From NCBI GenBank assembly GCA_018873245.2, contig JAEMBT020000009.1, forward strand, positions 5,449,180-5,513,179: a DNA stretch of 64,000 nucleotides. The letters run 5' to 3'. Positions 22,410 to 34,243 of the stretch are shown here, one piece after another. Source of the stretch: Archegozetes longisetosus. Lineage: Eukaryota > Arthropoda > Arachnida > Sarcoptiformes > Trhypochthoniidae. The notes below the pieces were generated by a model. It made no database searches. It was not told the DNA's origin and saw only the letters and a list, made by a program, of their open reading frames with translations. The translations under genes were made by a program, and so were the position numbers. How positions within the stretch are numbered: position 1 is the first letter of the stretch; each line of letters begins with the position of its first letter.

Positions 22410-25400
22410 TTCTTTCTCTGTGAAGCTGATGATCAGCTTAACGTTTGCAGCTATTTAGTTCTACTGTAGAAGGACTTTGCAGATATCACTTTGATCTATG
22501 TTAAATGTGAGAAGTTATGTCATCTGTTGATTGGTTCAATTAAAATAAATTCAAACGTGAAAATATATCGAAAATATATTATGAATACAGAATACAGAGG
22601 TTGGCACTAACACACACTCGCGAATCAAATAGGCTCATACTTTGTCCAAGTCTAAAACGGATGACATTACTTCTATTGAAGTTGAAGGTGATGATCAATA
22701 ATCAGCTGTTACTATTCAACGATCACTTCTTTACTATTAGATTAAACTATTGAATTTGTTTATAGAAACACTATAAACTAAATTAGTTTGAATATATAGT
22801 ACAGTACATTGGTGAATGTTGCAAATGAGGTAGTCCACCGAACAGATCCAGCTTAAGAGATCAAAGTTTTTGGTCTTTTGTCAGTTAATTTGTTCATATT
22901 CTGGTCCGTAAGGCCAAAATTTTCAAAAAGATTGTGACATTTAAATCTAATTATCATACAAATCGAGATAAGACACAAACTGTAATTTATTATTTAATAA
23001 TTTTTTGAATAATCTATGAAAGAAAATATAAAGAAAAGCCTATAAAAGTTTCTCTTTAAAAAATTGAATGTTTACATTGTTTTTGTTCAATTACTAAATT
23101 TTGTTAGTTCGAACAAATTCACAGCGGTACTTAAATTTTTCATAGAAAGTTTTCGCAGACTTTTCTTACGCTTTCTCTTAAAGATACCTTTATTTGGAGG
23201 TTTAAATATTTATAAATATTTGCAATTTTGAAAATTAAATGCTCATCATTGTTTAATTCAACTTTAGTAAACTTTTCGAACATAAAAACACCTTGTTGTT
23301 GGGCCAGTGAATAAATTAGTCTTAAAACAATTTGATATAACTTTTGCAATATGTAAGTAACGTTCATATTACTTTTCATACAAATTGATCTTTGTTTAAT
23401 TGCTTTTCTATTGTTGAACTTATGGGAACCGAATAAGAAAAAATCAATATTTAAACAAAACTGTTTGTATAACGTTCTAATATTAAAGTCAACTAATGCG
23501 TTAAAGCATATTAATTATGCTATTTTTACGAACTGTAAATTAGCATTAGAAATGTTTGTGAACTGTTAAATACTTTCAACACATATTATAATTGGGGCAT
23601 AAACTGTGAATATTTTGTCCAAAAGCTTCATAACATCTGAAGATAAAGTGTTTTCTCATCAAAAAAAATTTTAAAGGCGTTTTTAAATGTGTGAATAAAG
23701 TTTGTGTTACTTTTCACAAAAATTCATTAGTCACTACTCTTCTTTTGTAGAACTGATTTTCACAACAATTTATGTCATTTACAATGGAAAGCAATTGTTA
23801 ACAAATTTAGATTTTATCACAGATTAAAAAACTCTTAAATGTTTCATAATGATTTTACTCTACTTAATGAAAGTCAATGTCATTAGAGAAAAGCGAACAA
23901 AAAATAATTTGAGAAACACTCGACAGAAGAGAAGTACAAATATTAAAGTGTAGGTCGGAAAAAGTTAAACTTATAATGAAAATATTTGGTTTGCTTTTAA
24001 TTGCATATAATGATGTGTTTCTGCTTTTGTTATAATGACATTTTAATTGCAAAGCAAACAAAAAGTTCAACAAATTAAAGATAATCATTTGATAGTAATT
24101 TTCTGCTACTGTTATGATAGGTATTCATCTATTGTATTATGTGCTGAATACTAATCAAAACAATGAATTGTTCTATAGAAACAAGGACTTAATAGTGAAA
24201 ATAAATATTCACTTATAATAGACCTGAAAAACAATGTTTGCTTGACTAGTATTCAGATTGTATTTAAGATAAGATGTCTTGGCAACTGACAAACTAAGCC
24301 TTTAGGCACTGCATAACTTTGGATAAAACCTTATCTAAAATAGCTTTTCGATAGTTTATGCAGATTTTAGACTCGTCTATGAATTTAAAATTTTCTTTTC
24401 TAGAATTTTGAGTAAGTGGTGACTTGACTAAGATTAAGTTTGTAATAATCTGTCATCTGTTCATTTCTTATTGAAGAAAATTAATATTAATTGCTTTAGG
24501 AAACAGAGTAAAAAGTTGATTATAAACCGAAAAAAGTGTTAATAAGCTTGAGATACAATAAGAAAACTGATTTACATATTCTTAATGAGTCTTCAGACTA
24601 TTAACTTTATATGTGATATGACAATTAGCTAGTAGAATTAGCATTTATATTATTTTTTCTGGTCCATCATTTCAATGGTCCACGTAATATAATGAATGGA
24701 ACTTTTTATACAAATTATGAAAGGGCAGATCTTCAAAATTCGTAGTAATCACGTATTTTAATAGTTTTATCTTCTGAAGTGTAACACTTTTTCTTAAACT
24801 TGATAATAGTTTAAAATTGCGTGCAAAAAAACAATGGTAAGCATTTGATTAATTTGAGTAGAATAAATAACACAAATCATCTTTCAAGAACTTGGTATCA
24901 TATTTTACTTGTCAAATAGATTCAAGAGTATTTGGTGTAAGTATTGAACAGAAGAATAGGATAAGCACTAAATGCCTTCTATCGAGAAATTTGATGAATC
25001 TACAATTTGATTGTTGAATGATATGATATGAAGTAAGCTACTACTAGTACAAAACTAATCAATTTTACTTTTGAGAAGTTAAACTATAGAACCTCCACTG
25101 TTCTATTGAGTACTTCGTGTTTTTATTGTCATCCAATTTTTGCGACTATACATTGCATTAACTTGAAGTAAAGTAAAGTAAACTCTGGTGAAGTATACAT
25201 ACTTCTGAAGCTGTAATGTAATATGAAAGCTTTTACTTTTGAAGTATAAGTGAAGTAGGGTTGGCGCCAGATTCTTATTCAAACTTTACAAGTATTTTAA
25301 AGTTATTTTATTATCCACGAACGTAGTGTAACACTTTTGAGATAACTGTTTTCAAACAATTTTCAACATATGCTCCTTCACACTTTGTATAATGTCATTT

Positions 25401-25630
25401 TTGGTAATAACTTGACTTCTTTTTGAAGCCTATTTTGACGCGAATTTTTTATTTGAACTCAATTTTGAAAAGTGAACTTTCTTCCTTTCAATACATAGCA
25501 TAGTTTCTAAGAAATTTCATAATGAAATTTTGTGTCACATTAATATGAGTTAAAGATATAATTAAAAGAAATAATATAAAGTTCTGTTATTTGGGAGTAA
25601 TTTTACTAAAAAAATTCATTTAATACCTGA
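22410..25630. other. gene-free stretch
   Basis: AT-rich DNA with no supported exon. The open frames at 23140-23379 and 23864-24088 (minus) have no motif that I recognise and no splice or polyadenylation context, so they are not called. Confidence 0.5.
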
Positions 25631-25637
25631 ATAGCTT

Positions 25638-25880
25638 CTAATCTGTTAGATTGTCTGGCAATAAAGTTCGCAAATTTGGGTTCTGAATATGCTTGAGAAC
25701 GAGACAATCAATAATAGGTTTAATGCACTGAATATTCAATTTATTAGGTAGAACATTGTCAACTATTTGATCAATCAATGCTATTAAAGGCAATAAATTG
25801 AATAAAACTAGAAAATAATTGAAGCCAGAGTAAACTTTCTCTGTTATAATCATTACACATCTATTCTTCTAGAGCTGAAA
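25638..25880 (-). pseudogene. possible fragment of a PP2A-like Ser/Thr phosphatase
   Basis: The minus strand contains FNYFLVLFNLLPLIALID. This resembles the stretch just before the metal-binding CLHGGLSP motif in PP2A/PP4-type phosphatases (KYFTDLFDYLPLTALVD). A neighbouring frame just upstream reads YNRESLLW, like the preceding YG..VW region. The HGGLS motif itself is absent and a frameshift and stop separate the pieces. No other phosphatase exon is nearby. The match is short and hydrophobic, so it could be chance. Confidence 0.25.
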
Positions 25881-28800
25881 GTTAGGTCATGATAATTATT
25901 AAGTTATTAAATAAGGTTAAAACAATTATTAAGTGAGAAGATTAGGTTTTAGTATTTATTGGGTTTAAGCAGTTATTTAGAATTAGCATTTGGTTCTGAT
26001 AAATATTTATTGATTTATTTTTTACACAAATCCGATAATTAAAATGGTTTCACTTGTACTTAAACCTCAACTTTTTTACATCTCTGGTTGAATTTTTTGA
26101 GAAACTTTTTTATTCAACTCCGAGATCGAGAAAATGAGAACCTGAGAAAAAACATCTAACTCAAACAAATACCTCCTCCGATTATTTTCTGGCGTCTAGC
26201 CAGACATGAATTATTTGACTTCACTCTTCGAATAATAGATTCTCGATTAAATCGTTCTCTTTTCCAGTTTTGATCACAAGAAGTATCACATTGAATGTTG
26301 AATAATGTTTTTTGGCCTCATTATAGTTCAGCCCATTCTCAAATAATTTATAACAATAGATGCTTGAATTAAACTATCCCTTCGGGCTATAATTATCTTT
26401 AATGAAAAAAAGTTTCAATTTAAATATCAAAAATGTCTTTTAATGTTTATTAGAGACAACTGAATAAGATTTTAAGTTAAAAATCGGATCAATTTTTCGA
26501 ATGGCATTTTGGGTGAAATTCCTATGCAAGCTATCGGAAACTTCTATAAAGATATTATTAAGGCTTTGAATACTAGTATTTAGTGAGCATTGAGTTATTT
26601 CTTTTGTTACTAACTATTGAAGTTCAGATTACTTGTATCTTCATAGATTTAAAAGTTTTGGAGATAGATATTAAGTTGAATTTAATATAGTTGGATGACA
26701 AGTTTACTTATTAGGTTTGCATCTACGTAGTCACAAATATATTTCATTATTGAGTAGATTATATCTGAATGAGCAGTGAAACCGGTGTCAAGACATAAGT
26801 GATTTAATTACAATGTAATTCTTATGAAAAGTTGCTAAAGCTTAAACTAGTTTTGTAATTCTCAAAAATTGATTCATGTATCTTCTGGACTATGTCATAT
26901 GAGTTTAAAATATGCAGTAATTTGACATTTATCCTGACGTAAAACTTAATGCTTCATGTGTTACTATGGGTCGAGAGTAGTAATTTTCAACTTATTCTAA
27001 AGTTTTCTAAAGTTTTCTAATATAAGATTTTTTTCAATAAAATATTTAAAATAAATAATTTCCACTCTACATAAAACTTTTCGGATCATAAGGAATAGGT
27101 TATTTAGTAAATACATTTCTTTTCAAATTCAAGTTCAATAAACGCATAAATTTTCTGGGATAAAAATGAAGTTATTTTAATGAATCAATTATTTTAATTC
27201 ACACAAAGAGAAACCGAATGCCTTAAAAAATATACTTTTTATCATAATAACTATAATTAAGCCTAAGTTTTAAAGCAATAAAAAAAAGTAATAAAAAGTT
27301 TTCTGCTCCATATTTCATTTGAACGTACAGAAAATTTCATATTAGCATGTAGTTGAACTCAATAGTAATACTAACAAGACATCAATTTTAAGAAATGTCT
27401 TTATCAATATATCAATCAAATACAACTTATTTTTCATCAATAGGTCAAATAATAAGCCTATGAAACTGTATTTTTGTAGCTAAATCATGTCTTTGATATG
27501 TTAGTGAAACTAATCAAATGAGTAAATTAGGCGACATTTCTGACACCTATTATGAAATTCTGACACCTATTATGAAATAAATTCTTAAGCAATTGAATTG
27601 AAGCTTAAACAATTATTGAAACGTCAATTAAGTAATTTGATTAATTTGACTAACATGCTTTAATTACAAAACATTACAAAAATAAAAACTGTTTTATGGA
27701 CTCATTTATTTGACTTACTGGTAAGTAATGAGTATTTTTTGATTGGTACTGTGATAAAGACGTTTTCTCGAAATTTATAAGTCTCATGAGTACTACTGTT
27801 CAGCTCAATTACATGCTAACATGAATGTTTCTGTACAAAAGACTTTAACAAAATTTTTAGATGTTTAGGACGCTTTGAGAATTAATAAGTAGAATAAGAG
27901 TCACTCGAGAATTTACTACCACTTCTACATCGACTAATAATAGCCTATCTTTGTACTTTAGTTGCATATTTACGTAAATTGCTTCTATTTACGATACCTC
28001 ATGCGTTTTATTATTTCGTATTTTGAAGCTCTTAATAAGAATTTCACCAGCTTTAGTTTGGAATAATCGACACTTAAGAATAACGATTACAGTGAGTAGC
28101 CATTACTGCAAACTATGAATCTGTGAATAAAATAAAAGCTCTTTTCCTCTATCTTAAGTTCTAAGTCAGAATTAATGTCTTAATAACTTTAAATCTTATA
28201 TAAATGGCAAAACATTTTGCGGTCGTTTTCTAATTAATGCATAGCTCTCACGATAAATGCTTATGAAAAACGATTTGATTCCTATAAAGTTTAGTAACAG
28301 CTTGAAAATCTTAATTTTAATTGTTATCGCATGGTTCCAAAATTAGACTTTAATTTTTCAGGATCATTAATCAAATTTCTTCAATTGGTTTCGATTAGTC
28401 AAAAGGCTTCCGTATAGTAATTAATTGAATGCACAAAATTTATCTTTAATAACAATTAGTTATCAATTAATTTGATGAATGAATTTTGTATTGATTATAT
28501 TTCTGAACTTCAACTGCATTTGAAGCTCAAAGTTTGAAACAATTTCTCTTCTATTGTTTATATTCGTAGAAAAGAAGTCAATACCTGAAAAAGAAAATAT
28601 TTTCTCTGTCAAGTGCTCGTTTCAAGTATTTCTAACTTTCCCTAAAGACTATTCGTTACCTATTTTACGAAACAAGAAAACTATTGACCAAATACTGAAA
28701 ACCCTATTAGACATCAATTCGAGATATATCTGATTTATGAGCTAGAAGCTTATAAGATTTATGTTGCGCTTAAAACAATAAAACTTTTAACCTGTAAATC

Positions 28801-29318
28801 ATATGAATTACTATAAAAAGTATTTTTCTTATAAAACTCGACAGAAAATAGAAAGAAAAGAAGAATATTGATTATCAGTATAGCAATGGATTATACGACT
28901 TAAAATTTGATTAATATGTAAACTCCTTAACTCCTCCTTAAGAAATCCATATATATCTAGTTCACAGCCCTTATCCTAATTGTCTTTAAGAATGGAAAAA
29001 CTTGTTTTTTTACGATCGTATGCATTGCCGTTTATTTTATTTACGAGTAGCGGCTTATCCTTTCTTGACTATCAGTTAAATGAATAAATGAGATAAGCAC
29101 CATATGATAGCCCTAAAAATTGTCTAAATCACATCAAGCAAACTGATAATTTGGGTACTAACTGTTTTAAAAACTACCATATTTCAGCTAATTTCCAAAT
29201 ATAAGCTTTCAAAACTTATTTCTCTCTTAATTGGACCGAAAAAAATAAATAAAATTTATTGCTAGTAAAAAATGTCTAAATATAACTAAAGAACATATCT
29301 GTACTTTAGTAAAATAAT

Positions 29319-29320
<2 letters not shown>
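25881..29320. other. gene-free stretch with a 20-bp tandem duplication
   Basis: No supported gene. At 27538-27577 a 20-bp unit beginning TTCTGACACCTATT occurs twice in a row. Otherwise it is plain AT-rich DNA. Confidence 0.5.

Positions 29321-29364
<44 letters not shown>
29321..29364. repeat. (ATT)n microsatellite
   Basis: A pure run of about 14 ATT units ending at TTATCAG. Confidence 0.95.
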
Positions 29365-29959
29365 CAGCAGAAAAGTCAGCGCAAACAAAACAATTATTAT
29401 GTGATATTTTCCTTCAATTATTTAAGCGCTTTCAAGCTTTAAGTTTTTATTCCTCGCCTACATATAAATCAAAGGCTACACCACTTCCTTCACGGTATAA
29501 CTCGTAAGACTGTTTCTCTTCAAACCTACCGCTGCTTCGCTCATGAGTTTGACTATAGGAAAGGAGTCAGTCATATATACAGAGAGAAAAACGTTTAAAA
29601 CACTAATTTTCTTTATTATCTGTTTGTTAGAACTTCAAAATGATCCGAGAATTAGGCAAACATATTGAACTAAATTGTTTAACAAGTTGTTTTAACTTTT
29701 TAATCAAGTTTCGATAAAAATTCTATTGTTTTTGTCACTTCAAAGCCTTTTGTTTTGTGATTTTTTTACAAAAGTTATTACAGTCTATGAGAAAAACTTT
29801 GATCTATCAAAAGACTCAGTTTTATTGGAATATTTCGTGTGAATTAATGGTTAAAAACTAGTTTTCAAACAAAAGTTATTAAAGTTATTGAGACAATTTT
29901 GATCTATTGTTGAACTGAAATCTGGTTAAAATTGTTGTGTATATTTATGAAAATCAATA

Positions 29960-30313
29960 ATGAATTCATCGCATAAGTGGAAGAAATCTAAAGCCTGTGA
30001 TGATCAAGTTGTACCTGACATTGATTTCGACCATAAGAGCAGTAAAAAGACTAATAAATCGAGAGACGAAAGGATGAGCTCAAGAACTAATTCATCATCG
30101 GTAGGATCAACATCTTCATCGAGTGCTAACAGCGAGTTATCTCGAATAATTGAAAACACAACAAGTGGTTCTCGAAGTAGTGGTCACGAGAAGAATGGTC
30201 AGATTAGTGGGTTCGATGAGTTTTGGGAAGAAAGATATTCACGCATTCTAACTAATAATATATTTAATAATAATGCTAGTAGTAATAGTTATAATGACTC
30301 TAATAATAAATAA
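29960..30313 (+). CDS. small serine-rich protein of unknown function (117 aa)
   Basis: A 117-codon frame starts at the ATG in CAATAATGAATTC and ends at TAA. The polyadenylation signal AATAAA lies 82 bp further on (30395-30400), so the 3' side looks like a real gene end. The N-terminal third is basic (MNSSHKWKKSKACDD, SSKKTNKSRDER). The middle is a serine run (SSSVGSTSSSSANSE). The C-terminal part has a more ordered motif, ISGFDEFWEERYSRILTNN, then an Asn/Ser tail. No signal peptide or membrane segment is seen; the protein is probably largely disordered. It could be a last exon of a longer gene, but I see no clear acceptor just upstream. I do not recognise a family. Confidence 0.5.
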   Translation: MNSSHKWKKSKACDDQVVPDIDFDHKSSKKTNKSRDERMSSRTNSSSVGSTSSSSANSELSRIIENTTSGSRSSGHEKNGQISGFDEFWEERYSRILTNNIFNNNASSNSYNDSNNK

Positions 30314-30474
30314 ATCAAACTTTTTGCTTCATCTCTCTATAACTATGTTATTATTTATTTATTTATAACTATTTTACTCTTTAACTTTTGATTCAATAAA
30401 ATGCTCAAATAATAACTTATATTTCACATGAGTAGTAACTGGTTTTTAGCTTTTATTTCTATCTGCATTTTATG

Positions 30475-30530
30475 TTAGGTTAGGTTAAGTTAGTTTAGGT
30501 TAGGTTAGGTTAAGTTAGGTTAGGTTAGCT
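30475..30530. repeat. interstitial TTAGG-type repeat
   Basis: Nine or so units of TTAGGT with a few TTAAGT and TTTAGGT variants. TTAGG is the usual arthropod telomere repeat; here it is a short inner tract, interrupted and not at a chromosome end. Confidence 0.7.
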
Positions 30531-32260
30531 TATGAGATAAATATTTAGATTTTAATGATAGGTAATGAATTTAAAGTATTGCAATAATAACTAAAAACTT
30601 AGAACATATATATTGTTAACTATTTAGTGTTGTATGTCAATATCAAATAATCATTTTCGGCTTATAGACCCAAGCTAAATTAACTATCAAAAACTAAAAT
30701 ATTATGACTGGCTATGATTGTGTTCATTTTTTACAATCTATTAATCAATGCTATTCATTAAAACCAGTCAATGATTGATAATTACCAAGAAACCAGAGTA
30801 ATTTGAAGTCAAAGAACTTATATTTCTTCTCAAACAAAATTATAATTTAGTAAAACTCTTTAAGATCGAATATTTAATAGTTTTTGAATTATAGCTGATT
30901 TTCTGAATAGATATGCGTTAAATTTATCTCTAAAAGATACAAAAACTAGAAACTTGACAAAATTCAGTTCAATGTTACAATAAAAACTATTGTTGTTTAA
31001 CCAATTTATAGAATGTTAAACTTGGTCAAAAAGCTTGTCAACAAAAGAAAGCAAAATCAAAACATGTTATTCGAGTTATGTTCGCAAAAAATATCGTGTT
31101 TTTGATCATTTTTTATACATTAGTTCTCATATTGTGAAAACCATTAAAGGTCTGCGAAAAGATTTCGCAAAAGTCTAGCCAGCGATACATCAGTTATTTA
31201 ATCGTTACGGGCAATAAATTTAGCATTTGCGAAATTTTTAGTCATTAACTATCCTTTGTAGGATTCCCGAAATATAATAAACGTTGAATCATATATTTAT
31301 CAGTAAAGCCTTCGACAGTCCTGGAAATTTCACATTTCGAAAACTCATTCAAGTTTAACATTATTTACTTTGATGTAAACTAAATGCTCAAGAGGAAAGG
31401 TTTGCATAAAAGAAATTTTCTTTCAATTCAAATTCATGTAACGTTAGTTTAATTAAAAACAAATATTTGATACAAGGAAAGTAAGTTGAGATTATCAGGA
31501 AAATTAATTAATTTTTACTTAAGAAGAAATTTGATAGGATCAGGTGACCAAATCTATCCAAGCTAAATGTTTTATTCAGTATTTCATTCTGCCAGTAAAT
31601 TATTTCGTAAAAGTGTCAACATGAGATGAGATAAATTATCTTCGTGTAAAAACTTAATTTAATCTTTAACCTTCGAAACAAAGCAAGGGTTCTAAGCTTT
31701 AAAAATAGTCAATTTTCAGCTTCAATAAAAGTTCAAATTAAGCCAAATTAAGCCAAATTAAGTACAATTTATTTTCAGAAGTCAGTTGCTTGCTAGAAGA
31801 ACAGGTTAAGTTGAATTTTCTAAAGTGGTCACTTATTCTGTTATTGTGCCGATGATTTAATTTCTCTAATTTGATAATTTTCATGGGATTTTATTTTCCA
31901 AACTTTTCCGTCTAAAACACGTTTCACTACGTTTAACCCATACTGCACTGTACCATAAAAACAGTTAATAATTATATTGCACTTTAAAATTTAAGGAATC
32001 AATTTAGTATTACGCAGAGCGTGAATCACGTACGAGTCAAATTTCATGAAATATTTGTAAATTTGATCGCTTTTCAACTCTTTTTTCGTGAATTTTCCCT
32101 CACATGAACTAGAAATGAGAGGATACTTATGAGGATTCATTGAAAGTGATACATCATTAGTATTTACCTTAAAAAGTGCTGACTTGAAAATGATGTAGTT
32201 TTATGAGAAGAATCTATTTAAGAGGAAAATTCTATCATTTTATTCAAACTATTCTAACCA
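30531..32260. other. gene-free stretch
   Basis: No supported gene or repeat beyond the short direct repeat AAGCCAAATT at 31740-31760. Confidence 0.5.
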
Positions 32261-32268
32261 GAGTTGCC

Positions 32269-32521
32269 AACTTTTGTTCACTTCAATACTGGACTAAAAA
32301 TATAAAAGGAGGAGGATCCCTATATAAAAGTTTTTAACTAGAAAACATGTAAAACTACACATATGTTTTCCTATAATTTTGCTTCTTTAAGATATTTGAA
32401 CAACTTTCTTAATAAAATAATTCAAGATTTCTTCATCAATAGCCATAATACTTAACAGCAGTTTCTATAAGCAAGTGCCCATTTGACTGAGTTCTCTAAA
32501 ACTGGACGGTTAGCAACGCTG
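32269..32521. mobile_element. hAT-type MITE
   Basis: The ends read CAGAGTTGCCAAC and, reverse-complemented, CAGCGTTGCTAAC. They are flanked by ATTCTAAC (32261-32268) and ACTCTAAC (32522-32529), an 8-bp duplication with one change. At 253 bp it has no coding content. Confidence 0.75.
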
Positions 32522-32529
32522 ACTCTAAC

Positions 32530-34243
32530 GAACATTGAAATGTATATTGTTATAAATTTTGGCCTGTTTTTATACCTAATTAAGTCTTATAAATAGTTAT
32601 TCAGATTTACTTTTAAGGAAAATATGATAAACTTTTGACATTGAATTCACTTAACGAGAAAAGGAAAATCTAATTCAATTAACAATTGTTTTCCTTCACA
32701 TTCTGGGCTCCCTTAAGGGTTATTTAAAGGTTTTAGAAACAATCAAGTGGCTTTGTGAAGAACCAGATAGGTGATAGCTTATATAAAATTCCCCCATCCT
32801 GTTTTTGAAACCATACATTTTCCTATCTCTTGATTTTTAATTCAATATTTTATATATTGCTTCATGACTTTGAACTTTAAAACTAAAAATTATTTACAGG
32901 ACTGACAGCAATTATATTAAGCTATAAATCAATAAATCACTTTATAGTATGAAGATGAAAATATTTGATCTAAAGAAAAAGCATTTGATAATCAGATAAA
33001 AATACGAACGCTTTAAATCTAGTAAAATTTGTGATTGAACTAAGAGAACGCAGCAATGCGTGAATCCATTACAATAATTTTACTCATAATTATCAGCATT
33101 CTTATCGATCTTTAATATTGTCTGTAATTATAATTAATAACTGAACCAAAATTTGCATTTTTTATCACTGTTCAAACATCTCGTGTGTAAAACTTATTTT
33201 TAATGACAACATTTTTTAGCTTATTTTTAAAATGTCTTCAAAGGTTTGTTTTGAATATAAAGAAAAACAATAAAAGTTATACAAATAGCTGACACTTTTG
33301 TGGCGTAGATTTGAGTTATCCATACTTTTCTGGATCTAAAACTTGTTATTTTTCATATAAAGTTTTCCAAAAAACTGAAACTTCGCTCGCTTTGAGAAAT
33401 AATTTTGAAAAGTTGAAAATTATTTATGTTAATATATTTCTACAAAAAAAACTTTATAATTATAACTAACTATTAATAAAGAATATAATAAAAGGATACG
33501 TCACTGACTAATGAAACTGGATTTGTCGAAAAATGCAAAAAATAATGATTAGTTGAAGTACTAATTAAAGGCAACAATAGTTAAGCACATAATATAGTAT
33601 ATAATTAAATCGAAAAAATAGCGCAAAAACAACATTGTTAACATGATAGACGGATTGTTAGCGAAGCCAACCTTATTATTACTTTATATTCTTTACATTT
33701 GATTATTATTAAAGAATTTTAAAGTCACGAAATGATGAAAAAGATAGTTATTATTATATAACACCATTGAATAATGATTTTTTTCTGTACTAATACTAAC
33801 TTTTCTCTTAATGATCTCCAGAAAAACGATTAATGTGTGAAATATCTGTGCACTCGACTAAACATCATTTTCAGTATCTAGTACTATGAGAATTATGAGT
33901 ATCTAGTACTGATTTGTTCTCCTAATATCCGTTCGAAACGGAAATTGACCCTTGATTTACAACAACAAGTTGAGGAAAGGTGAAATTAAATTGAAGTCTA
34001 GTTAGAAAACAATAAGGATTTTGTAGGTAATTGATGATTATAGGATATTTAGCACAACCATAAGAAAGTCTAGCTTTTTTGATCAACTTTCGTATTGTTT
34101 TGAGCAGAAGGTCATTTTTGTGATGCTTTCATTCATAAAAGAGTCGAGTTTTTACATAGAATATAATTTTTTTATTATTATTTTTCTCCTAATCATTACA
34201 AAAAATTTATTATCAATAAAAAAGTTTTCATTCAATTTAAAAC
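32530..34243. other. gene-free stretch downstream of the SLC13 gene
   Basis: No exon seen. The only feature tied to a gene is the polyadenylation signal of the transporter (AATAAA on the minus strand, about 34206-34211). Confidence 0.5.

Noticed and set aside
29460..29600. GC-richer patch with about 50 open codons
   Set aside because: No family motif, no start and no supported splice site linking it to the gene at 29960.
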